This document shows positions 44,471 to 56,170 of a DNA stretch of 64,000 bases, one piece after another. The stretch is from Rhinopithecus roxellana (taxonomy: Eukaryota > Chordata > Mammalia > Primates > Cercopithecidae), in contig NC_044557.1 in the NCBI RefSeq assembly GCF_007565055.1, forward strand, positions 137,311,493-137,375,492. Direction: 5' to 3'. The notes under the pieces are model-generated. The model was given only the letters and a program-made list of their open reading frames with translations, was not told the origin of the DNA and made no database searches. The position numbers and the translations under genes are program-made. Every line of letters begins with the position of its first letter. Positions within the stretch are counted from its first letter, which is position 1.

Positions 44471-45778
44471 TCTAGTACTCAGTTCTTATGTTTCTTGTGA
44501 TTTTAAAAAATTTCTCTAAACTTTCCCTGTGTACAGAGCTCTAAAGCCTTCATTGCATTAGCTAACATGCATGCTGTGAATCTCCATTTATTAACAGCTT
44601 GTTTTCCAAATGTTGATTTTTGGAATGAGAATATAGTTAATTTTTCTACGGTCACAAAATGTTTACCTTGGCAGTCTACTCATTTCCCTTACTGAGATTA
44701 AAATATATGCTGATTTTTACTAAATATTTTTGTGTGTTCACTGTTAACATTATATGATTCTTATATTTTCTTATTAAGGCATATGATTTATGACACTAAC
44801 CCTTTATATGACATTGAGTAATACCTATTTGGCATAAACCAGGTTTTGTTCAGGCAAATATGTGGCTGTGGGGACTTGCTTTGCCACACATTATCAAATA
44901 TTTTATTGTTATTAACCAGATTCACTCAGCTAGTAAGTAAGGGAGATGGGATTTTTGTTCAGCCTCTCTGCCTCTAGAGCTTTGTACTTAGCTACATCTC
45001 AATACTATTTTAGAAAGGAAAAAAGTGTTCATTAGATATTAGATCTTTAGTTATTCTTGGTAATAAACATTATAATAAAATATTTCTGAAAAGATTTTGT
45101 CAGCTTGGGTTTACAAGGAGGGTAGGTGAAGATTAAATGTACAAGATCATATAAGAAAACTTTTTTCTAGTATTTGCTTCTATGCTGGAGTAGGAGGTGT
45201 TATTACTGTTGTTCTTTATTTTTATTGTTTGTTCTTTATGTTTTTTTCCTACCAGATCAGCTAAATTAGGTTTCCTGAGTTTTTGAGACTGTTTTGCAAA
45301 CTATTCTCAAACATAAAAATACCCTGACTCTAAATTTAACATTTTTAGGAAATACATATGCACATTCAATGAGGCTCTCAAAAATTTAGGGTGGCTTGTG
45401 TGTGAAAATCCTCCTGAAATCTGTCCACAGTACAACAAAATCTCTGAAACACCCAAGGCCTAGAATATTTGGAAGCATGGATAACTAAATGTTAATGAGT
45501 TTACTACGCTGAAGAGTATAATTTTTGAGTGTACTATAACTCATCTTGGAAACCACTTTTAGTCAAGTGGGCAGCATCAGTGATGATGGCTGGGAAAGCC
45601 TCTCCCCAGGTGACTCACCGCTGTTTGTTCTGTTCCTGGGATATCCCTGTGCGTATCTGCTTACACTCACATGGAAAAAAGGTTGGGAATGAATCATGAA
45701 ACCCTGGAACAGAGTCTATTTTCGAGCAACAGTCATGGGATTTCCCAGGACTGAAAGAATAGCTTCTTTGCTGTTCTT
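44471..45778. other. Unique sequence with one MIR-like patch
   Basis: Mostly single-copy. A MIR-like patch at 44885-45005 is listed separately. Confidence 0.5.
44885..45005 (+). repeat. MIR SINE fragment
   Basis: 'ttcactcagctagtaagtaagggagatgggatttttgttcagcc' matches the MIR core ('cacacagctagtaagtggcagagc...gattcaaacccagg'). Confidence 0.65.
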
Positions 45779-45790
45779 CTAAAATTTCTT

Positions 45791-45814
45791 CTTCTTCTTC
45801 TTTTTTCTTTCTTT

Positions 45815-45845
<31 letters not shown>

Positions 45846-46126
45846 GAGACAGAGTCTTGCTCTGTCACCCAGGCTGGAGTGCAGAGGTGCGATCTTGGCT
45901 CACTGCAACCTCCTCCTCCTCCTGGTTCAAGTGATCCTCCTGCCTCAGCCTCCCGAGTAACTGGGACTACAGGTGTGCGCCACCACACCTGGCTAATTTT
46001 TAAATTTTTAGTAGAGATGGGGTTTTGCCATGTTAGCCGGGCTGATCTCAATTCTTGACCTCAGGTAATCCACCTCAGCCTCCCAAAGTGCTGGGATTAT
46101 AGGCGTGAGCCACTACGCCCAGCCTC
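45791..46126 (-). repeat. Alu (S type), antisense
   Basis: A (TTC)n plus long T tail, then 'gagacagagtcttgctctgtcaccc' to 'gagccactacgcccagcc'. Perfect duplication ctaaaatttctt at 45779-45790 and 46127-46138. Its 5' end faces the 5' end of the AluYR that follows. Confidence 0.95.
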
Positions 46127-46152
46127 CTAAAATTTCTTTTAAGAATAGTGTC

Positions 46153-46434
46153 AGGCCGGGCGCGGTGGCTCAAGCCTGTAATCCCAGCACTTTGGGAGGC
46201 CGAGACGGGCGGATCACGAGGTCAGGAGATCGAGACCATCCTGGCTAACACGGTGAAACCCCGTCTCTACTAAAAAATACAAAAAACTAGCCGGGCGAGG
46301 TGGCGGGCGCCTGTAGTCCCACCTACTCGGGAGGCTGAGGCAGGAGAATGGCGTGAACCTGGGAGGCGGAGCTTGCAGTGAGCTGAGATCCGGCCACTGC
46401 ACTCCAGCCTGGATGACAGAGCCAGACTCCGTCT

Positions 46435-46476
<42 letters not shown>
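46153..46476 (+). repeat. AluYR (Old World monkey lineage), sense, long A-tail
   Basis: A near-consensus copy ('ggccgggcgcggtggctcaagcctg', 'gagacgggcgg', 'agatccggccactgc') with about 40 A. Perfect 12-bp duplication aagaatagtgtc at 46141-46152 and 46477-46488. One of the youngest elements here. Confidence 0.96.
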
Positions 46477-46480
<4 letters not shown>

Positions 46481-46488
46481 ATAGTGTC

Positions 46489-47652
46489 TACATTATCCTT
46501 TTAAAAATTAATTCCATGTTTCTCCTTTCTCCATAGCGTTCAGTGTTTAATTTTGCCTTTTTAATTTCAGAAAGAATCTTTTAGAACAGTTTTGGCACAG
46601 ATTAGATCATTTCTAATATACAGCCACAAATGTATTATACACTAGTAGATTTCACAGCAAAGGAAACATCAGTTTTCTGGATCATTTTTTCTGGCAGTTT
46701 CAGGAGGTTTTGGAGCATCTCTTCTTTCCCACTATGGGTTTCTTTAGACATTTTTGTTTAGAGAACAGGAGAAACTCTGTCAGCTGATGCCCGTCTTCAG
46801 GCATTTCATGGATTACTGAAAAAAAACAATGTAATGAGCATATTGTATACCTTACAAGCCACAATCATTCCAGAGGTTAACCTTACAAAGCAATTAAGAA
46901 AAATCATCCTAGTATTGTGAAACGACCTAGATTCAAAGATCACTGGGCTTGACAAAGACCCCTTTTATGTAGAAAGCTAAATATATTGCTGGACTTCAGT
47001 AAATAATAGTCTTTGGAGATGTGGAGATGGCAGACAGCTCAGCTCCCATAGAGTTGATATAATAGAGAGAAATGGAGAGAACCTTTGTCTTTGAAACAAG
47101 AATGAGGCAAGGTCATTTTGGAATGTGTGGGGCAATATTTCTCAGTGTCAAATGAGGGATAATTACCTCTTTCAAAGAGGAGATTGTGTTGATGTTTGTT
47201 TTAACCCAGAAAGTGCAATTTGCAAACTTTTATCTATTACGTACTGGCTATAGGATGCATCATTGGCAAACATAAGACAGGATTTAGGAACCTGACACAG
47301 GTGGAAAGACTCCCATGTTTCCCTCTTGCATGTTGGTGGCAGGCTGTGATGTGATGTGAAGAAAAGTCAAAATCTGTATCAAGAACACAGCAGTGGAGTT
47401 CTTATCTAATTGAGGAAAGTTTTCAATTAGGTGATAGCTATGACTTTGTAATACTGAACTACAGGCTTCCCCAACTCTGTATTATTGTGGCAGCCAGTTA
47501 TAGTATGCACCATTAAAATGACCAGTTTTTAGCTATTTGTAAAAGAAATCATTTTACAAAAATAAATAAATTTAGTAAAATAAATCATTATTTAGTAAAA
47601 TAAATTTATTGAGTAAAACAAATCATAATTATTTTAAAAAAAAACAAGGAGA
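46489..47652. other. Unique sequence
   Basis: No gene recognised. Imperfect tandem copies of 'atttagtaaaataaat' lie at about 47569-47630. Confidence 0.5.
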
Positions 47653-47958
47653 GGCCGGACACGGTGGCTCACGCCTGTAATCTCAGCACTTTGGGAGGCT
47701 GATGTGGGTGGATCACCTGAGGTCAGGAGTTTGAGACCAGCCTGGCCAACATGGTGAAACACTGTCTCTACTAAAAATATAAAAATGAGCCGGGCATGGT
47801 GGTGGGTGACTGTAATCCTAGCTACTCAGGAGGCTGAGGCACGAGAATCGCTTGAACCCGGAAGGTGGAGGTTTCAGTGAGCCGAGATGGTGCCACTGCA
47901 CTTCAGCCTTGGTGACAGAGTGAGACTGTTTAAAAACAAAAACAAAACAAAAAAACCA
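47653..47958 (+). repeat. Alu (S type), sense
   Basis: 'ggccggacacggtggctcacgcc' to 'gagtgagactgtttaaaaac' with an (AAAAC)n tail. Flanks are A-rich and the duplication is unclear. Confidence 0.93.
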
Positions 47959-48237
47959 AAGGGAAATTCTGGAGTTACACCTTTTTAAAATTAGGGGTAG
48001 TCAAACTTAGAGAGCTTATTTTGAAAACAGTATTTGAATTTGAAAACTATATTTTTACTTGAAATTGTACTCTTTATTTTCTGAACTGTTAAATTTTGTT
48101 AGAATATAACTTAATGATATTTTGATGACTTCATCTTTTAAGAGTGAAAAGTTTTCATGAATAAGTCTTGCAAAATTAACAGCCATCAACATAGTTCTCC
48201 AAATAAAATTGTCGTCCCAATAAAAATAAAGGATAGA

Positions 48238-48525
48238 GGCCAGGCACGGTGGCTCACGCCTAGTAATCCCAGCACTTTGGGAGGCCGAAGTGGGCGGATC
48301 AGGAGGTCAAGAGATTGAGACTATCCTGGCCAACATGGTGAAACCCCGTTTCTACTAAAAATACAAAAATTAGCTGGGCATGGTGGCCTGTGCCTGTAGT
48401 TCCAGCTACTCGGGAGGCTGAGGCAGGAGAATCACTTGAAACCGGGAGGCAGAGGTTGCAGTGAGCCAAGATCGCAGTCACTGCACTCCAGCCTGGCGAC
48501 AGAGAAAAAAAAAAAAAAAGAAAAG
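48238..48525 (+). repeat. Alu (S/Y type), sense
   Basis: 'ggccaggcacggtggctcacgcctag' to 'ctccagcctggcgacagag', then an A-tail. Perfect duplication aaaggataga at 48228-48237 and 48526-48535. Confidence 0.94.
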
Positions 48526-48668
48526 AAAGGATAGATATGGGTCAAATTTTCTTAAGATAACAATGAGATAAAGGAAAAGAAGAGTAAATATGTTTGAAAA
48601 AACAAAGATGTATAAAGATCTTTTGCCTGGCTTACACCATATTAAAGTCATTTATTGACTATTTTAAA

Positions 48669-49445
48669 ACTTTTTTAACTGTTAATTTTTGTAGGTGTAT
48701 AGTAGATGTATATATTTATGAGATACATGAGATATTTTGGTACAGGCAAGCAATGCTTAATAATCACATCCTGGAAAATTGCGTGTCCGTTCCCTCAAGT
48801 ATCTATCCTTTGTGTTATAGACAATCCAATTGCACTCTTAGTTACTTTAAAATGTACAATTATATTATTATTGACTGTAGTCTCCCTGTTGTGCTGTGAA
48901 ATACTAGGTCTTATTCATTCTATTTTTTATAGTCATTAACCATCCCCACAGTCCCCTGCCCCCACGCTACCCTTCCCAGCCTCTGGTAACCAGCCTTCTA
49001 CACTCTATGTCCATGAATTCAGTGGTTTTTATTTTCAGATCTGACAAATAAGTGAGAATATGTGATGCTTGTCTTTGTGCCTGGCTTATTTCACTTCACA
49101 TAATGGCCTCCAGTTCCATCAATGTTGAAAATGACAGGATCACATTCCTTTTTTAAATAGGACTCCGTTGTGTATATGGAGCACATTTTCTTTATTCATT
49201 TATGTGTTGATGGACACTTAGGTGGCTTCCAAATCTTGGCTATTGTGAACAGTGCTGCAACAAATATGGGAGTGCTGATATCTGTTTGATACATTAATTT
49301 CTTTTTTTGGGAGGGTATATACCCAGCAGTGGGATTGTTGGATCATATGGTAGCTCTACTTTCAGTTTTTTGAGGAACTTCCAAACTGGTCTCTATAGTG
49401 GTTGTACTAATTTCCATGAACACCAACAGAATACGAGGGTTCTAC
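48669..49445 (-). mobile_element. Older primate L1 3' end, antisense
   Basis: Reverse complement of an L1 3' UTR ('ttaactgttaatttttgtaggtgtatagtagatgtatatattt') and the ORF2 end ('gtagctctactttcagttttttgagg'; 'ggctattgtgaacagtgctgcaac'). About 780 bp, frame disrupted. Similar in age to the copy at 38645. Confidence 0.87.
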
Positions 49446-50329
49446 TGGCTATTTATTTTTTTATCAGACTTTATTGCCATTAAGTCTGGCTTGTTTCAGT
49501 TGCATTTGACATCCAATTTTATTTGAGAGATAGTCTTTTAAAATCTTATATAAAGATTTAAAAGTAGCAACATTTGAAGAGTTGTCTAGTGAAAAATGTT
49601 TAATTTAATAATTAAAATAAAAATTTCTTTATAATTATATATATCTTTATAAATATACACTAAAATTAACATTTATAATAAACTAAGATTTTTAAAAGTT
49701 GTATTTAATCATGGTTATATCTAAACAATTTCTACTTTACATCAAAATATTCAGATATCCTCATGCCCAAATCTATAATGAGATTGCTATAACTACCAAG
49801 GTATTTACTTTTCAACCATTTGCTAAAGTGATAGGTACAAAAAACTATCATAGAACTGCCAGAAGAAAATAGAGTGGGTAATGGAAAGTATTGCTTTGTT
49901 TTCTGACTTGAGCTCCTTCAGTACATTATGATGATCTCAGATGGTCTTAGAATTAAAATATGTTTTTGCTGGTACCTCACATATAGCAAAAATAGTAACT
50001 AAAACTTGCAATTTTGCTACACCTCTGATTAATCCAAACTATGGTGATCTCACTTGATGAAATTTTTAGTTTCAGGGTTAGTTGAAGCATACAATCATAC
50101 ATGCTTGGTCGTTTTGGGACTGTTCACTTTCCACGAGGGGATACTGTAACATCCAAATATTCTAACATGCCCTTGTTTGCTCAGCTACCTCCACAGCTGT
50201 GCTGACTCTAATTTCTAGATGAGAATGGCATGGCCATGATATGAGTAACTGTAATTAAATAACAATAGTAGCTCACAGTTTCTTGTTGTTGTAGTTTTAA
50301 TCTTTCAGAATGAGTTCATAGTCACAACC
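49446..50329. other. Unique AT-rich sequence
   Basis: Nothing recognised. Confidence 0.5.
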
Positions 50330-50450
50330 TCACTTGTTCCTCACAAAACCCTATCAGGCAATTTAATCCTCATTTTATAGAAGACATGAGAAATAGGTAA
50401 GTGACTAGCCCAAGACAGAATAAGTGTCTTCAGCATTTTCACCAGGATCA
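50330..50450 (+). repeat. MIR SINE fragment
   Basis: 'ctcacaaaaccctatcaggcaatttaatcctcattttatagaagacatgagaaataggtaagtgactagccc' fits the MIR central region. Confidence 0.7.
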
Positions 50451-50709
50451 AAAAAATAAAATATTCTAAAAATACATAATTATTCTAAATAATTATAAAA
50501 ATATATAATTGTTTATAAAATTAAAGAAGAATGTAATGTAATGATATATAAGCATTAGCAAAACTAAAGATTCATTTTATCAAAAAATCAATAAAGCGGT
50601 AAGTCATTTATAGATATTCCTTAGGAGTTGTTTTTGGTAATAATTATTAAAATAGAGAAATTCATTAGATGTTTACTAATAGAATACGATGGCCCAGGAG
50701 ATTTTATAA

Positions 50710-50741
50710 ATATATCTATGTATATATATACATAGATATAT
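50710..50741. repeat. 32-bp perfect AT-rich palindrome
   Basis: The sequence centred at 50725/50726 (atatatctatgtatat and its reverse complement, no spacer) is self-complementary over 32 bp. Confidence 0.85.
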
Positions 50742-51720
50742 ATTTTTTTTTCAGATAGAAATGTTTACTGAGACTAAATTGAGCAGCCAATTCATTTGTC
50801 TGGCTTAAGGAAGCAATGTCTCACTGGAAATCTCATGACTATCCTCAAAATAATTTATAGAAATGACATTAGCCTGGCTCGGTTTTCTTTTATTCAACGT
50901 CCTATAATTTGAAACTCAATGGTACTTTATTATAATTGTAGAACTAGTATTTTACAGTTAAATTTCATTATAACGATATCTTCTTTATGAATGCTACTAT
51001 ATGTATTAGGATGTAAATGTTACTGATTTACACATATCGTTTAAGTAAATAAATGTATTTGAAGTTGTAAAACAGAAATGCCTTCTTCATGTCCACTCAC
51101 CTGACAATTAAAATGAGAATATACTGTGAAACCTTCCTCATAATGTTAAACTATCTTACTATATGTGCCAAGGCGATAAAGCCTTCTCATGGTTAAATGG
51201 TAAAATTTGAATGTTTTAATTGCCACTGTACTAGGATTCCTTGAATATGGCATTAAAAAGAAAAAGAATGTACTGAAAAAGGTCAGAATTATTTTTTGGA
51301 CTACGTGCAATTTGGCTTGTTCATGTAGTTACAAAAAATAAATGTTTGTCCAACAAAATGCTGAGAATCGTGTCTCCTGGGGAACTTATACAAGGTCATA
51401 GATTCATGAGCATTAAAAAAATCTTGTAAAGAAAACCAGCATGTAATATGAGAAAATGAAGAAGCAGTTGGAAAAAAAAAAATGATTTTCTTGGTTGAAA
51501 CATCTTTTAGGGGGAAAAAAATGTTCCTGTCTTCCTAAAATACTATAATTCATTTAAAAGACATATTCACAAAGTACATTTTTTTTTAAAAGATCATTTC
51601 CATGAAGTTCCTAACAAGGCAAAAAGTAATATTCAAATTTCAACAATACTGCAGAGAAAGAAGGAGTTAGACTTGGAACAACTGTACCTGATGGGCACAT
51701 AATGAAGAAGGAGGTATACG
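50742..51720. other. Unique AT-rich sequence
   Basis: Nothing recognised. Confidence 0.5.
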
Positions 51721-51734
51721 AGAGTTTCTTGTTT

Positions 51735-52030
51735 AGTTTTTTTTCTTCAGAGATAGGGTCTTGCTCTGTCTTCCAGGCTAGACTGCAGTGGTGTGATTAT
51801 AGCTTACTGCAACGTCGACCTCTGGGCTCAAGTGATCATCCTGCCTCAGCTGGCCAAGTAGCTGGGGCTACAGGTATGAGTCACCATGCCTGGCTAATTT
51901 TTTATTTTTTGTAGAGACAGAGTCTCCTTATGTTGCCCAGGCTGCTCTCAAACTCCTGTCCTCAAGTGATCCTTCCTGCTTTGGCCTTTCAGAGCACTGA
52001 GATTAGGGTGTGAGCCATTGTGCCTGGTCA
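51735..52030 (-). repeat. AluJ, antisense
   Basis: 'cagagatagggtcttgctctgtcttccaggc' to 'gattagggtgtgagccattgtgcctgg'. Divergence is high and there are small deletions, typical of AluJ. Confidence 0.88.
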
Positions 52031-52162
52031 AGAGTTCTGTAATATTTGTAGAACATGCAATATTGGGACCATTTGTTGTGGGGTATATAGGTGGTAAGGA
52101 TTTTGGAGGATAGATAAGCATGTTTGGGACTTCTGTGAAATCTGAGATCTTTTTTTTTTTTG

Positions 52163-52255
52163 TCACTCACTGAATCTCCATGTGCCAAGTGCCTGATACA
52201 CGGTAGACTTGCAACACATATTTGTTGAATGGTTTAATGAGTAAATAAATTAGTT
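52163..52255 (+). mobile_element. L2 3' tail fragment
   Basis: 'catgtgccaagtgcctgatacacggtagacttgcaacacatatttgttgaatgg' is the L2 3' end pattern. Confidence 0.65.
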
Positions 52256-52509
52256 AGATAAGAGGTGTGAAATGACTCCGTTGTTCATAACTGACACTTT
52301 TCGTATAAATCAAACAAAATGATTCTTTTTTATTTATTAAAGCAAATATTACAAATGAATTGAAAATATTTGCCTTTGATAAAGGGAAAAAGGTAACATC
52401 ATTTAAGCAGACTCTTACACATACAGATGCACACATTTGTATATCCACTGCACACACATTGCCTACATAGAAACATCCTTGGCTGGTCTGTTAAAATGCA
52501 TGTGTTACA

Positions 52510-52860
52510 TTGTACACTTCCTCCCCTCAAAACCCTGCAAGGATCCCATGACATTCATAGCGAGAGCTAAAGATCCTCCAAAGCCTAACACCGCTGCAGT
52601 TGCCTCACCTCCTGGCCTTAACTCCTCCAGACTTCATCCACCTCCCTCTGCTGCAGACACACCTGCATCCCCAGCTCCTGTCTCAAGCACCTCCTGCAAG
52701 CTATTCGGGAAGACTCTACAGCAACATCACCCCCACCTGGAAAACTGGCTCTCTGCCTTATCTCTTTCAGTTTTTTCCTCCAAAATCACCTTCTCAGTGA
52801 ATCCTTCTCTGGCCACCCTGTGCCTAAAATTAATTTTTCTCTTTTTAACAGTTGTCATTT
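52510..52860 (+). mobile_element. L2 LINE fragment
   Basis: 'ctcaaaaccctgcaaggatcccatgacattcatagcgagagctaaagatcctcc' and 'aaaatcaccttctcagtgaatccttctctggccaccctg' fit the L2 3' region. The proline- and serine-rich open frames across it are incidental. Confidence 0.7.
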
Positions 52861-52907
52861 CACTTCATAGTTGTCATTTCAGTCAAGTTGCATCTTTTAA
52901 AAATTCG

Positions 52908-53095
52908 AGGATAGGCAAGGTGACTCATGTCCGTAATCCCAGCATTTTGAGAGGCCAAGGCTGGAGGATCTCTTGAACCCAGAGTTTGAAGTCTGCAGTG
53001 AGCTATGACCGTGCCACTGCACTCTGGCCTGGGCGATGACAGAGTGAGACTCTATGTCTCAAAAAATAAATAAATACAGTAAAAATAAATACAAA
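52908..53095 (+). repeat. Internally deleted Alu, sense
   Basis: Left-arm start ('ggataggcaaggtgactcatgtccgtaatcccagc') is joined after 'gagaggccaaggctggaggatctcttgaaccca' to right-arm sequence ('tctgcagtgagctatgaccgtgccactgc'). About 120 bp of the dimer is missing. Tail is AAATAAAT. Confidence 0.85.
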
Positions 53096-53647
53096 TATGG
53101 AACTGAAACAATGTAGATAACAAAGTTCAGTCTGAAAGCCCCAGATTTGTGTTAATTTTGTTGATTTATTCATTTGTTCATTTGCTAATTCAACAAGTGT
53201 TGTCTTCCAAAGAGCGTTCTAAAGAATTCAACAGCTTTGTGTCAAAGGGGAAAAGCATCATTTCTTTTCGAGATTTGCAGCAGAGTTTCCTGTAACAGCA
53301 AAATCTTAGATTAGGACTTCTTACTCTGGGGTCCATGGATCCCTAATAATTTCAGTTTAGTTTTGAAACATTTTGGCCTTTGCGTCTATAGATGGTTATT
53401 GAATGTAGCATTGCTCTACTATTTCTCTGTATTCTGACCTTTTTCTTCTCAATTATTTTTGCTTTCACAATCAACATCACAGAGTGTTGTGTGCCAGCTA
53501 GTAGTTTTATATGTGAAAGTTTTTTTTGCCTTGCCTATGTTGCCCTTGAAAGAAGGAATTATGTGCTACATTTCTTTCTTGTGGGAGTTGACAGGTAGTA
53601 GATCTCCAATAACAGACTTCTACTTCCTTTTTATTTTTCTTTAATTT
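53096..53647. other. Unique sequence
   Basis: 'aggacttcttactctggggtccatggatccct' (53316-53347) resembles a piece of an old hAT-type repeat. The rest is unassigned. Confidence 0.4.
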
Positions 53648-53938
53648 TTATTTTTTGAGATAGCGTCTCACTCCGTCACCCAGAGTGGATCACAGGGCCG
53701 GATCCTGGCTCACTGCAACCTCTGCCTCCCAGGCTCGAGCAATTCTCCTGCCTCAGCCTCCTGAGTAGCTGGGATTATAGGCATGCACCACCACACCTGG
53801 CTAATTTTTATGTTTTTAGTAGAGATGGGGTTTCATCATGTGGGCCAGGCTGGTTTTGAACTCCTGACTTCAAATGATCCACCTGCCTTAGCTTCCCAAA
53901 GTGCTGGGATTACAGGCATGAGCCACTGTGCCTGCCTC
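53648..53938 (-). repeat. Alu (S type), antisense
   Basis: 'tgagatagcgtctcactccgtcaccc' to 'catgagccactgtgcctgcc'. Full dimer, diverged. Confidence 0.92.
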
Positions 53939-54562
53939 GATAACATACTTCTTTGCAGGACCTTTGGTTTGAATGCTGAGGTCAGCTCCAAAGACAAATT
54001 CTACTACCATTGAGTGAGCTGTGATTATAGTACTCTTCCCAGGTGCTGACAAAGACTGGTGCAGCTGTATATGAAGCTGAGAAAATCAATTAAATTGGCA
54101 GGGTTATCAATGCGGTAAGTGGTGCCCTCTTATTTTGTAGTTGTCATCACAGAAAACGTCCAGTTGTAGAACACAACCTTAATTACCACTTAATCTGTAT
54201 TAAATTCACAAATTGGATTTAAAAATCTTTTTGATTCAATTCTATTTCTGTGGGTCAGCTTTTTGGTTGCATTTAGTATTTTTCTCAGATGTGTCTGTCT
54301 TTTTCAGAATATTGCGAACTTTCCCTGAATCTAGTTCTATACTATGCTCACAACAAGTGTTTGACAAATGTTTACTGAGTGGAAGAATGAAGACAAAATT
54401 ATTTTAAAAGCCACCGTCTTTACGTCTATTTTGTTGAATTATATAAAATACGCTTCCGTTTAGCAAACATTATTATATATTATAAAATATGTTCCTGTCA
54501 TGTTGTGTTATATTATTGATAATGCCTGGAAAATTCTTAGAAACAAAATCAGAAGAGATAAA
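53939..54562. other. Unique sequence with a possible L2 tail
   Basis: 54325-54395 ('tatgctcacaacaagtgtttgacaaatgtttactgagtgg') resembles an L2 3' end. Nothing else is seen. Confidence 0.4.
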
Positions 54563-54575
54563 GTTAGATGATGTT

Positions 54576-54876
54576 GCTGGGCACAGTGGCTCATGCCTAT
54601 AATCCCAGCACTTTGAGAGGCTGAGGCAGGCAGGTCATAAGGTTGGGAGATTAAGACCATCCTGGCCAGGCCAACATAGTGAGACCCTGTCTCTACTAAA
54701 ACTACAAAAATTAGCGGGTGTGGTGACGTGTGCCTGTAGTCCCAGCTACTCAGGAGGCTGAGGTGGGAGAATCGCTTGAACCCAGGAGGCAAAGGTTGCG
54801 GTGAGCCAAGATGGTGCCATTGCACTCCAGCCTGGCGACAGAGTGAGACTCTGTCTCCAAAAAAAAAAAAAAAGAG
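54576..54876 (+). repeat. Alu (S type), sense
   Basis: 'gctgggcacagtggctcatgcc' to 'gagtgagactctgtctcc', with a short A-tail. Contains a small duplication ('ggccaggccaac'). Target duplication gttagatgatgtt / gttagatggtgtt at 54563-54575 and 54877-54889. Confidence 0.93.
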
Positions 54877-55116
54877 GTTAGATGGTGTTTCATGCGAAAG
54901 ACATAAAATGAAGTGGGAATTATTTGGTAAATATATCAGTCACGAGAAAAGAAAATGAAAACAAATCTAATATTTATTTTTAAGAGAGTAAGGGAATTCA
55001 GTTAATTTAATTAAATATTAATAATTTAGTGTTACAGGCAATGCTAAGGACAGTAAGAGCAATAAAAAACAACTGTAATTTTCTAGAAAAAGCCAACATA
55101 CAAAGAAATAAAAACA

Positions 55117-55408
55117 GGCCGGCTGCGGTGGCTCAAGCCTGTAATCCCAGCACTTTGGGAGGCCAAAGCGGGCAGATCACAAGGTCAGGAGATTGAGAGC
55201 ATCCTGGCTAACACAGCAAAACCCCGTCTCTACTAAAAAAAAAAAAAAATTACAAAAAAATTAGCCAGGCATGGTGGTGGACGCCTGTAGTCCCATCTAC
55301 TTGGGAGGCTGAGGCAGGAGAATGGTGTGAACCTGGGAGGTGGAGCTTGCAGTGAGCCTAGATCGCACCACTGCTCTCCAGCCTGGGCAACAGAGCAAGA
55401 CTCAGTCT

Positions 55409-55458
<50 letters not shown>
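55117..55458 (+). repeat. AluY/YR type, sense, about 50-A tail
   Basis: 'ggccggctgcggtggctcaagcctg' to 'agcaagactcagtctc' and about 50 uninterrupted A. Perfect 15-bp duplication aaagaaataaaaaca at 55102-55116 and 55459-55473. An A run has also grown in the middle linker. Confidence 0.95.
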
Positions 55459-55463
<5 letters not shown>

Positions 55464-55473
55464 AATAAAAACA

Positions 55474-56034
55474 GTTCACACAATCCCTTGTTGGATTCAG
55501 ATGGTTTAGTTCAATGATGCAGTTTAGCAGGCCTCATTCCCCATGTTCCCTGCCCCACCAAGGTAGCATCTAATTTTTGCTTGCATAGAAGGAAGAAAAA
55601 CATGAATTTCTTAAACCTTTACTTTTTGCCTCTGTATTAGGGTAGTGTGGGAATAGCTGAAAAGAGAAGTTATTTATCATTGATCCAAATTACCGTCATT
55701 TATTATCTTTTTTGAAATACTTTATTGAAGTATAGAATAGGTTCAAGAAGGACCAACACAGACCACAAAGTTGGACAGTAAAGTAATAGTTGCAAAACTG
55801 ATAGAGTATGTGAGAATGAAAGACTCTCAGTGCTAGAATCTAAAGCAATCAGTATGCAGTGTATTTTATAAAAGAAAGTAGAATGAGTGTAGACACTATA
55901 GAACACAAGGTTTAAGTCATACATGAAGTTTAACAGCCAAATTATCTGAGTTAAAAATGTTTAATTCTAGCCAAAATTTGAGTGTTATGTTTATTACCAT
56001 TAGTTGTGTAACTTTGATGGAGCAATTTTGGCAA
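55474..56034. other. Unique sequence
   Basis: Nothing recognised. Confidence 0.5.
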
Positions 56035-56170
56035 GATCCATAATTTTAGAGTTGGAAGAAACTTTAACCTTGCTTTATAAATAAGAGACACAAAAGATGA
56101 AGTGATTTTCCCGGAATTAAACTGAGTAAGAATTAAAGCGCAGAACTCTTAACTTCCAGCCCATTGATAT
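56035..56170 (+). repeat. MIR-like SINE fragment
   Basis: 'attttagagttggaagaaactttaacc', then 'ataagagacacaaaagatgaagtgattttcccggaattaaactgagtaagaa' and 'cagaactcttaacttccagcccattgatatttccacta' follow the MIR order. Confidence 0.65.
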
